Assembly: GCF_003254625.1 (NCBI RefSeq)
Contig: NZ_QJRJ01000077.1
Coordinates: 62,001-126,000, forward strand
DNA length: 64,000 nucleotides
Direction: 5' to 3'
Source of the DNA: Flavobacterium ginsenosidimutans
Lineage (GTDB): Bacteria; Bacteroidota; Bacteroidia; Flavobacteriales; Flavobacteriaceae
Shown: positions 1-6,657 of the stretch, piece by piece
Layout of the letters: each line of letters begins with the position of its first letter
Numbering within the stretch: position 1 is the first letter of the stretch
Position numbers and translations under genes: made by a program
Notes under the pieces: model-generated
Told to the model about the DNA's origin: nothing
Database searches by the model: none
What the model saw: only the letters and a program-made list of their open reading frames with translations

Positions 1-19
1 ATATTTGCTAATAATCTTC

Positions 20-50
20 AAAAAGCAACCTTTAAAACGTTGCTTTTTTA
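20..50 (+). terminator. Terminator of a gene left of the window
   Basis: Stem AAAAGCAAC / GTTGCTTTT with a short A/T loop followed by a T run. It most likely ends a transcript entering from the left edge. Confidence 0.6.
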
Positions 51-78
51 GATAATAAATACTTAAAAATACGAATAC

Positions 79-567
79 ATGAATATTAGAAAAGGAAATC
101 CTGAAGACATGAAATCGGTGCTGGGGCTTATTCAGGAGCTGGCTATATTCGAAAAAGAACCTGAAGCAGTCGTTATTACGGAGGAAGATTTAGTGCGGGA
201 CGGTTTTGGCGAAAAACCATTATTTCACGTTTTTGTGGCAGAGATTGAAAACGAAGAAAAACAAAAAGAAATTGTTGGAATAGCTTTGTACTATTACCGC
301 TATTCTACTTGGAAAGGAAAGACAATTCATCTTGAAGATTTAATTGTAAAAGAAAAGATGCGTGGGACAGGTTTGGGCTCTGCACTTTATGCTGAAATCA
401 TGAAACAAGGTAAAAAAGACAATGTTAGAAGAGTGGAATGGAATGTTTTGGCATGGAATACTCCGGCAGTAAATTTCTATAAGAATTCTGGCGCAAGAAT
501 TCTGGAAGACTGGCAAGTTGTTCAAATGGATGAAACAGGACTTAATTCGTTCTTAGAAAAATTATAA
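79..567 (+). CDS. GNAT family N-acetyltransferase
   Basis: A 162-residue single-domain acetyltransferase that would transfer an acetyl group from acetyl-CoA to an amine. The N-terminus (MNIRKGNPEDMKSVLGLIQ) is the usual GNAT beta1-alpha1 start. Motif A, the acetyl-CoA pyrophosphate loop, is seen as MRGTGLGSALYAE around residues 95-107, and the C-terminal NTPAVNFYKNSGA segment is also typical. Overall layout resembles the spermidine/spermine (SAT1-like) subgroup; substrate is not deducible. It stands alone, with a terminator upstream and a low-complexity spacer before the aspartate kinase gene. Confidence 0.88.
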   Translation: MNIRKGNPEDMKSVLGLIQELAIFEKEPEAVVITEEDLVRDGFGEKPLFHVFVAEIENEEKQKEIVGIALYYYRYSTWKGKTIHLEDLIVKEKMRGTGLGSALYAEIMKQGKKDNVRRVEWNVLAWNTPAVNFYKNSGARILEDWQVVQMDETGLNSFLEKL

Positions 568-635
568 AAATATAGTTTTGCTACTCCCGATAGTTATTGG
601 GAGTGACAAAAAATCAAAAAATACTAGATTTCCTC

Positions 636-669
636 AAATCTAAAATCTAAAATCTAAAAAATCTAAAAT
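636..669. repeat. Short AATCTAAA tandem repeat
   Basis: About four imperfect copies of AAATCTAA directly before the aspartate kinase start. Related AATCTAAA runs occur near 51,090-51,185. Probably low-complexity leader sequence. Confidence 0.5.
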
Positions 670-674
670 TAAAA

Positions 675-1934
675 ATGAGAGTATTTAAATTTGGTGGTGC
701 GTCGGTGAAAGATGCAGATGGAATTAAAAACGTATACGACGTTTTACAAAAAGTAGGTTATGAAGACGTAATTCTTGTGGTTTCGGCTATGGGAAAAACA
801 ACAAATGCTCTTGAAGTTGTAATCAAGAATTACTTTGAAAAATCGACAGAATTAAATTCTTCCGTTCAGGAAATTAAAAAATATCACAATCAAATCTTAT
901 TGGATTTGTTTGAAGACGAAAATCATGAAGTTTTTGCAGCTGTAAATGCACAATTTACTGAATTGGAATACTTTTTAGCTCATAATAAATCTCCAAATTA
1001 CAACTTCGTTTACGATCAAGTTGTAAGTTTTGGAGAGTTGATTTCGACTAATATTTTAAGTCATTTTATGAATTTCATGGGAATTCAAACGCAATGGCTT
1101 GATGTTCGTAACTTCATTAAAACGAATGCAAATTACAGAGATGCAGAAGTTGATTGGGAAACGACTCAACAAAATATCAGTAAAAATGTTCCGAGAAAAC
1201 AGCTAAATATCACACAAGGATTTTTAGGTGCTGACGAAAATAACTTTACCACAACTTTAGGCCGTGAAGGTTCTGATTATACTGCAGGAATTTTTGCTTA
1301 TTGCTTAAATGCTGAAAGTGTAACGATCTGGAAAGACGTTCCTGGAGTTATGAATGCCGATCCGCGTTATTTTGAAAATGCAAGTTTGTTAAACCAAATT
1401 TCATATCGTGAAGCGATCGAATTAGCATTTTACGGTGCAACTGTTATTCACCCAAAAACATTACAGCCTTTACAGAAAAAAGAAATTCCTTTATATGTAA
1501 AATCATTCGTGAATCCTTTGTTGAAAGGAACTTGCGTTTCTAAAGGTGTTGATTTAGAACCACAATATCCATGTTTTATCGTAAAAAGAGAACAGCTTTT
1601 AATCTCTCTTTCTTCAATTGATTTCTCTTTCATTATGGAAGAAAACATCAGTGAGATTTTCGGATTATTCCACGAATTTAAAATCAAAGTAAACTTGATT
1701 CAGAACTCTGCAATTAGTTTTTCTGTTTGCGTGGAAGATAAATTTGGAAATTTCTCAGAATTGAATGCGATTCTTTCTAAAAAATTCAAAGTAGAATACA
1801 GCGAAAATGTAACTTTATATACAATCCGTCACTTTACAGAAGAAGCTGCTCAGACAGTTGAAGCTAATAAAGAAGTTTTATTGAAACAAGTTAGCCGTGA
1901 AACCATGCAGATTGTAACTAAAGAATTAAATTAA
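675..1934 (+). CDS. lysC: Aspartate kinase
   Basis: Catalyses ATP-dependent phosphorylation of aspartate, the first step toward lysine, threonine and methionine. The protein starts directly with the kinase motif KFGGASVKDADG. It contains the aspartate/nucleotide-binding segment GREGSDYTAGIFAY and the WKDVPGVMNADPR motif, both characteristic of the amino-acid kinase fold, followed by a C-terminal region (about residues 300-400) in the position of ACT regulatory domains. At 419 residues it is a monofunctional enzyme, not a fusion to homoserine dehydrogenase. The C-terminal part is weakly conserved to my eye, so feedback control cannot be judged. It is convergent with the XRE regulator gene. Confidence 0.93.
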   Translation: MRVFKFGGASVKDADGIKNVYDVLQKVGYEDVILVVSAMGKTTNALEVVIKNYFEKSTELNSSVQEIKKYHNQILLDLFEDENHEVFAAVNAQFTELEYFLAHNKSPNYNFVYDQVVSFGELISTNILSHFMNFMGIQTQWLDVRNFIKTNANYRDAEVDWETTQQNISKNVPRKQLNITQGFLGADENNFTTTLGREGSDYTAGIFAYCLNAESVTIWKDVPGVMNADPRYFENASLLNQISYREAIELAFYGATVIHPKTLQPLQKKEIPLYVKSFVNPLLKGTCVSKGVDLEPQYPCFIVKREQLLISLSSIDFSFIMEENISEIFGLFHEFKIKVNLIQNSAISFSVCVEDKFGNFSELNAILSKKFKVEYSENVTLYTIRHFTEEAAQTVEANKEVLLKQVSRETMQIVTKELN

Positions 1935-1966
1935 TTTTCTAAGCGTTAATTATTTCAATTCATTAT

Positions 1967-2001
1967 AAAAGGTTTCATCTTAATTGATGGAGCCTTTTTT
2001 T
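1967..2001 (+). terminator. Terminator after aspartate kinase gene
   Basis: Imperfect stem AAAAGGTTTCATC / GATGGAGCCTTTT followed by a T run, located between convergent genes. Confidence 0.6.
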
Positions 2002-2341
2002 ATTCTTTTCTTTTTAAATTTTTAATCGTTTTCTTCAATTCTTTTATGCGTGCTTCATATTGTTCAATTATTTTTTCTGATAATTGATTTACAATTTCTA
2101 CAGAATCTGATTCCTTCTCGTAATTTTTAAATTCCTCTTCATTTTTACTTACTAGAATCTCAGGTTTAATTTCAAAAAGAGCGCAGATTTTATTAAAATG
2201 AGTTGCCCAAGAAGTACTCTCTCCTCTTTCCATTCTAGCATAAGCAGACTGCGAAATATTTAGATAATCTGCTATTTCTTCTTGTGACATGTTTTTTGCT
2301 TGACGAAGTTTTTTAAGTTTATTTCCTACAATTATATTCAT
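2000..2341 (-). CDS. XRE-type HTH regulator with coiled-coil tail
   Basis: A 113-residue protein with an N-terminal Cro/C1-type helix-turn-helix (NKLKKLRQAKNMSQEEIADYL ending in an SQSAYARMERGES recognition segment) and a C-terminal Lys/Glu-rich coiled coil (about residues 75-113). A consensus promoter at 2356-2384 rules out the longer reading frame. I therefore place the start at the ATG giving MNIIVGNK, a few bases after the predicted transcription start. It is divergent from the bacteriocin-like precursor gene across 142 bp, the classic position of a local regulator. Control of that operon is inference. Confidence 0.8.
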   Translation of the reverse strand: MNIIVGNKLKKLRQAKNMSQEEIADYLNISQSAYARMERGESTSWATHFNKICALFEIKPEILVSKNEEEFKNYEKESDSVEIVNQLSEKIIEQYEARIKELKKTIKNLKRKE

Positions 2342-2355
2342 ATTTAACATTTTTA

Positions 2356-2384
2356 CAAATATAAACATAAGAATTATTTTACAA
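2356..2384 (-). promoter_or_regulatory. Promoter of the XRE regulator
   Basis: On the minus strand TTG, 18 bp spacer, TATATTTG: a full match to the Bacteroidota -33/-7 consensus. Predicted start of transcription is near 2350, just upstream of the chosen ATG. Confidence 0.6.
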
Positions 2385-2483
2385 TTATTCGAATTTAGAT
2401 TTTAAAAAATCGATTTTCGACTAAGAGTTTCTAACAACTCCAACTAAATTTGAAAAATATTATTCAATAAATTTTTAGTTATT

Positions 2484-2735
2484 ATGAAAAAATTAGAATT
2501 AAATCAAATGGAAACTTTGATAGGAGGAGCTAATGTGCAATTAAAAGATGCAAATCAATACGATGCAACACATGGAGGTGGTGGTAGCTTTTTAACAAGC
2601 TGTGCAGGGGCATCTGTTGGTCTAGTAATAGGATTTGCAGGTCTAGTAGCTGGAGGTGCTTCTGTTGTAGGAGCAGGAATTGGTGCAGCTGGCTTCATAT
2701 ATGCTTCTGCTCAGTGGGGGGCAAGTTGTCGTTAA
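2484..2735 (+). CDS. Bacteriocin-like precursor peptide with double-glycine leader
   Basis: An 83-residue peptide. Residues 1-15 (MKKLELNQMETLIGG) form a textbook double-glycine leader: charged start, LxxxxMxxLxGG spacing, cleavage after Gly15. The predicted 68-residue product has a polar head (residues 16-30), a GGGG stretch at 31-34, and a Gly/Ala/Val-rich hydrophobic segment (about 41-75) with small-xxx-small motifs. Two cysteines, Cys40 and Cys82, bracket the hydrophobic segment and could form a disulfide. Net charge is near neutral, so it is not a classic cationic class II bacteriocin. The C39-peptidase exporter lies 1.8 kb downstream in the same direction. Antibacterial activity is inferred; a signalling peptide is the alternative. 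Confidence 0.8.
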   Translation: MKKLELNQMETLIGGANVQLKDANQYDATHGGGGSFLTSCAGASVGLVIGFAGLVAGGASVVGAGIGAAGFIYASAQWGASCR

Positions 2736-2815
2736 AAATCAAACTAACAGTTAAAAACACGAAAAGCAAAAATAAATTACTAAAAAACAGTAATTTCAAT
2801 TAAACTTCAAAAATC

Positions 2816-3037
2816 ATGAAAATTAACAAAAGTGTACTGTTCATTTTACTTGTGATTTCCTTATTTTATTTAGGTTTAACCTTAAGTTGGTTATTTGAAA
2901 GAAAAAATTTTGATGATTTAAAATTTTCAGATTTCAGATATTCGATAGGACCATTTTTATCCTCAATCGCAATTTTTATAGGATACATAAATGCTCTTAA
3001 AAAAAAAAACAAAGAAAAGTTAGAAACTAAGAGTTAG
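2816..3037 (+). CDS. Small two-TM membrane protein, candidate immunity protein
   Basis: A 73-residue protein with a hydrophobic segment at about 7-25 (SVLFILLVISLFYLGLTLS) and a second at about 48-61, separated by a charged loop and ending in a lysine-rich tail. I do not recognise a family. Its size, topology and place 80 bp after the precursor peptide are those of bacteriocin immunity proteins, which is inference from context only. A perfect stem-loop follows the stop codon. Confidence 0.6.
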   Translation: MKINKSVLFILLVISLFYLGLTLSWLFERKNFDDLKFSDFRYSIGPFLSSIAIFIGYINALKKKNKEKLETKS

Positions 3038-3069
3038 AAACAAAAACTAATCTAATGATAGCAAATAGA

Positions 3070-3099
3070 AGAGCATTATCCTTTAAAAGATAATGCTCT
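3070..3099. other. Perfect stem-loop inside the bacteriocin-like operon
   Basis: AGAGCATTATC / GATAATGCTCT with an 8-nt loop and no following T run. It could be a weak terminator or an mRNA-stabilising element that lowers expression of distal genes relative to the precursor. Confidence 0.5.
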
Positions 3100-3167
3100 C
3101 TACAAAAAAATATACTTAACGTTTGTTTTTATGTCAGTAAAAAACACCCATAATTTCAAAATCTCTA

Positions 3168-3809
3168 ATGCAAAAAAAAAAATACAGATCCCTTTTTAAG
3201 TTTATAATTCTAGCTGTAGCATTTGTATTTATTAATAAAATAACAAACGATCTATTAAATATAAACCAATTACTTCAACATTTTATGTCTGATCTTTTAA
3301 CGCAAAGAGAAGTAAATAACTTTATAGAATTTCAAGATAAATGGCATTGGTTAACTTATTTATACATTCCTTTATTAATCTTAATTAAGACTTCTGTAAT
3401 CTCTCTAATTTTATATGTTGGAATGTTTTTATTATCAAAAGAAACAAAGTATAATCAATTGTGGGATGCAACTATAAAAGCAGAATTTATTTTTTTGTTA
3501 GTACCCGTTTTTAAAATTATATGGTTTTACTTCTTCCAAACGAATTATGATTTAAATGATATTCAATATTTCTATCCACTCTCAGCCCTTAATATTACGG
3601 GTTATAAAGATTTAGAAACATGGTTTATTTATCCATTTCAAGTCTTAAATTTTTTTGAGTTTTTCTACATCATTTACTTAAGTTTTCAAATTGGCAAATT
3701 AACCAATACAAATGCTGATTATGGTCTAAAAATAGTTGGAATAAGTTATGTCCCTGCTTTGTTTTTATGGGTAGCAACAGTAATGTTTTTTACACTTAAT
3801 TACAGTTAA
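3168..3809 (+). CDS. Polytopic membrane protein of unknown function in the bacteriocin-like locus
   Basis: A 213-residue hydrophobic protein with about five membrane segments (near residues 10-27, 58-85, 105-125, 150-172 and 190-210). No catalytic motif such as a CAAX-protease signature is visible and I do not recognise the family. The DNA is very AT-rich. The next small frame begins one base after the stop, suggesting translational coupling. It may help export, confer immunity or process the peptide; none of this can be decided from sequence. Confidence 0.65.
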   Translation: MQKKKYRSLFKFIILAVAFVFINKITNDLLNINQLLQHFMSDLLTQREVNNFIEFQDKWHWLTYLYIPLLILIKTSVISLILYVGMFLLSKETKYNQLWDATIKAEFIFLLVPVFKIIWFYFFQTNYDLNDIQYFYPLSALNITGYKDLETWFIYPFQVLNFFEFFYIIYLSFQIGKLTNTNADYGLKIVGISYVPALFLWVATVMFFTLNYS

Positions 3810-3810
3810 A

Positions 3811-3968
3811 ATGTCAAAACTTAAAAAAGTTTTTTTCGTATTATCCTGCATCATGATTATAATTTACATAATCAGATACTTTTTTATGACACTAATTTAC
3901 TTCATGCCTTATCAGGGATCGTTTCAATGATCTTACTAATTATTATAACCTTATTGAAGGAAAATTAA
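3811..3968 (+). pseudogene. Small two-TM protein, apparently frameshifted
   Basis: The frame from ATG at 3811 encodes 39 residues (MSKLKKVFFVLSCIMIIIYI, then RYFFMTLIYFMPYQGSFQ) and stops at 3930. From the six-T run near 3874-3880, the -1 frame continues as DTNLLHALSG, then IVSMILLIIITLLKEN, and stops at 3968, six bases before the next gene. Joined, this gives a roughly 52-residue two-TM protein with the same plan as the 73-residue protein at 2816. Options are a mutated gene, programmed slippage on the T run, a sequencing error, or a true 39-residue peptide. Confidence 0.5.
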
Positions 3969-3973
3969 GAAAA

Positions 3974-4495
3974 ATGAGAAAATCACTTAAAAGCATTTTT
4001 ATCTTATTATTTGTAAGCACTTTTCTTTTTCTAGGCTATCAAATACTCTCCAAAATAAATTATAAAAAAGAAGTTCAACAAAACATTAAAACGATTCCTA
4101 AATTTTCTTATCAAAATATAAAAGGAGGAATTTTTACCAATGAAAATTTAAAGACAGAAACTCCAGCTATTTTTGTTTACTTCAATACAGAATGTGAATA
4201 TTGCAAGGAAGAAGCTCAAATGATACATCAAAATATAAAGAAATTTGTGAGTGTTCAAATCATCTTTATTTCATCTGAAAAGAACCAACAAATTAAAAAT
4301 TTCGCTCAAAACCATCAATTAACTAATTATGATAATGTTCATTTTCTTTGTGATAGTAAAGTTACTTTCGCTAACACTTTTGATGTGAATTCAATTCCTA
4401 GTATAATTTTGTACGATAAAAATCATCAACTTATTGAAAAAATAAAAGGACAAACAAAACCAGAAATTTTGATTAAAAAACTGAATGCTGAATAA
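3974..4495 (+). CDS. Membrane-anchored thioredoxin-like (TlpA/redoxin) protein
   Basis: A 173-residue protein with one N-terminal membrane segment (about residues 7-25) followed by a thioredoxin-fold domain facing the periplasm. The active site is Cys74-Glu-Tyr-Cys77 in the context FNTECEYCKEE, and the cis-proline segment appears as SIPSIIL. It ends one base into the start of the exporter gene (TAATG), so the two are coupled. In bacteriocin loci such proteins handle disulfides of the exported peptide; here the precursor has exactly two cysteines. Direction (oxidase or reductase) is unknown. Confidence 0.8.
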   Translation: MRKSLKSIFILLFVSTFLFLGYQILSKINYKKEVQQNIKTIPKFSYQNIKGGIFTNENLKTETPAIFVYFNTECEYCKEEAQMIHQNIKKFVSVQIIFISSEKNQQIKNFAQNHQLTNYDNVHFLCDSKVTFANTFDVNSIPSIILYDKNHQLIEKIKGQTKPEILIKKLNAE

Positions 4496-6651
4496 TGAAT
4501 TTAAAGCACATCCAAAAAACTCATACATTACAACTTGATCAATCAGATTGTGGTGTGGCATGTTTATTATCCATAATTAAATTTTATAATGGTAATAGTT
4601 CCTTAGAAAAAATCAGAGAATTAAGTGGTACAACAAAACAAGGAACAACCTTACTAGGTCTATATCAAGCTGCAAATAACTTAGGCTTTACATCAGATGG
4701 ATGTGAAACTGATATTCAGAATTTAATTAATCATAAACAGCCTGTAATTTTACATACTTTATTCGATAATCAATTACAACATTATGTTGTTTGTTATGGT
4801 TACAGTGAAAAACAAGGTTTTTTGATTGGAGATCCATCCAAAGGAATATATAATCTAGTAAAAAATGAATTAGAAAAAATTTGGGTTTCAAAATCTTGTT
4901 TAACCTTAGAACCAAATGAAAATTTTAAGACCGAAAAAAGAGAAAAAAAAGATCAGCAAAAATGGTTTTTAGATATTTTAAAAAAAGACTATAAATTAAT
5001 TTGGATTTCTGTACTCCTTGGTGTTTTTATATCAGGTTTAGGTATGGCAATGGCAATCTTTTCACAAAAACTTATTGACGATATATTACCCTCAAATAAT
5101 ATTTCCAAACTCATTTCAGGAATCACTCTTCTGACTATTTTACTTTTTGCACGTGTGGGAATTTCTTATTTGAGGCAATATTTTGCAATTCAACAAACCA
5201 AAGATTTTAATAATAGAATAAACAATACTTTTTTCTCAGCCTTACTAAACCTTCCAAAATCATTTTTTGATACCAGAAAAACAGGTGAACTTGTTGCAAG
5301 ATTAAATGATACACAACGAGTGCAAAATGTTGTTAAAATCTTAGCAAATACATTAATTGTAGACATTTTAGCGGTTATAATTTCATGTGTTTTTCTAATC
5401 ACGTATTCTTGGAAACTTGGTTTAATATGCCTTTTGAGTCTACCGTTTTATTTTTTTATAATTTACAGACATAACAAAAACATCATGCATTCTCAAAAAG
5501 AAATGATGCAAAGTTCTGCTATTAATGAAAGTAATTTTATTAGTACAATTCAAGGCATTGCTACCATTAAAAATGACAACAAACAGAATATCTTCAACCA
5601 ATTGAACGAAAATATTTTTGCCAATTATCAGGAAAAAATATTTAATCTAGGAAAAGTCAACATGACTTTGTCATGGCAGTCTGGTTTGGCAAGTGTGGTA
5701 TTTATTATTGGAATTTTGATTTATACCTCTTTTCAAGTTTTTAATCATGAAATAAAAATTGGAGAATTAATGGCAATTTTAGGAATTTCCAGTTCATTAC
5801 TTCCCTCAATCGCTAGTTTAGCTTTAATTTCAATTCCAATAAATGAAGCAAAAATTGCATTTGACAGAATGTATGAATTCGCCTCAATGGAAAAAGAAAA
5901 AGAAGAAGGTTTAAAAATTTCTAAAATTGAATCTATTTCAATTCAAAATCTCTCTTTTAGATTTAGAGGAAGAAGCGAACTTTTTCATAATATAAATATT
6001 GAAATTGAAAAAGGAAAATTTATTACCATTGTCGGTGAAAGCGGATGTGGAAAAAGCACAATAGGGCAAATTTTACAACGTTTTTATTCATTCGAAAATG
6101 GAAATATAATCATAAACAATAAGCATAACCTACTTGAAATTGATCTAAAAAGTTATAGAAATCTATTAGCCGTAATCCCTCAAGAAATTACAATATTTAA
6201 CGGAAATGTCATTGATAATATTCTTCTTGGGACTGAAAGTACTCCCGAAAACATGTTAAATTTTATTCAAGAATATGGATTTCAATTTTACATTAATCAA
6301 TTACCTCAAGGCTTAATGACAATCGTTGGAGAAGAAGGAATCAATTTAAGTGGAGGACAAAAACAAATTATTGCTCTTGCTAGAGCTTTGTACAAAAAAC
6401 CAAAGTTTCTAATTCTTGATGAGGCAACTTCTGCAATGGATAGAAATACTGAGAACTTTACAATGCAATTACTGCAAAAGATAAAAACAGATTGTGCAAT
6501 ATTGTTTATTTCTCATCGTTTACATACTTTAAAAAATTTAGCAGACCATATTTATATTTTAGAAAATAAAACCATAACAGAATCTGGTAGTCATCAAGAA
6601 TTAATGGAAACAGCGAATTTTTACAGTCAATATTGGTACGAAACGGTTTAA
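4495..6651 (+). CDS. Peptidase-containing ABC exporter (PCAT, C39 peptidase)
   Basis: A 718-residue half-transporter that cleaves double-glycine leaders and exports the product. The N-terminal C39 domain shows oxyanion Gln13, catalytic Cys19 (SDCGVAC), His96 and Asp113. An ABC membrane domain follows (about residues 165-450), then an ATPase with Walker A GESGCGKS (514-521), signature LSGGQ (618-622), Walker B FLILDEATS (638-646) and switch His674. All catalytic residues are present. No HlyD-type adaptor gene or TolC gene is next to it, so how cargo crosses the outer membrane is unclear. Its stop lies six bases from the convergent TonB receptor gene. Confidence 0.93.
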   Translation: MNLKHIQKTHTLQLDQSDCGVACLLSIIKFYNGNSSLEKIRELSGTTKQGTTLLGLYQAANNLGFTSDGCETDIQNLINHKQPVILHTLFDNQLQHYVVCYGYSEKQGFLIGDPSKGIYNLVKNELEKIWVSKSCLTLEPNENFKTEKREKKDQQKWFLDILKKDYKLIWISVLLGVFISGLGMAMAIFSQKLIDDILPSNNISKLISGITLLTILLFARVGISYLRQYFAIQQTKDFNNRINNTFFSALLNLPKSFFDTRKTGELVARLNDTQRVQNVVKILANTLIVDILAVIISCVFLITYSWKLGLICLLSLPFYFFIIYRHNKNIMHSQKEMMQSSAINESNFISTIQGIATIKNDNKQNIFNQLNENIFANYQEKIFNLGKVNMTLSWQSGLASVVFIIGILIYTSFQVFNHEIKIGELMAILGISSSLLPSIASLALISIPINEAKIAFDRMYEFASMEKEKEEGLKISKIESISIQNLSFRFRGRSELFHNINIEIEKGKFITIVGESGCGKSTIGQILQRFYSFENGNIIINNKHNLLEIDLKSYRNLLAVIPQEITIFNGNVIDNILLGTESTPENMLNFIQEYGFQFYINQLPQGLMTIVGEEGINLSGGQKQIIALARALYKKPKFLILDEATSAMDRNTENFTMQLLQKIKTDCAILFISHRLHTLKNLADHIYILENKTITESGSHQELMETANFYSQYWYETV

Positions 6652-6657
6652 ATAGAC

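Noticed and set aside
2342..2368. Longer N-terminus of the XRE regulator
   Set aside because: The extra codons overlap the -7 element TATATTTG and would not be transcribed from that promoter.
2448..2475. Promoter for the bacteriocin-like precursor (TTTG-N15-TAAATTTT)
   Set aside because: Spacing is too short and the -7 has a mismatch; not reported as a feature.
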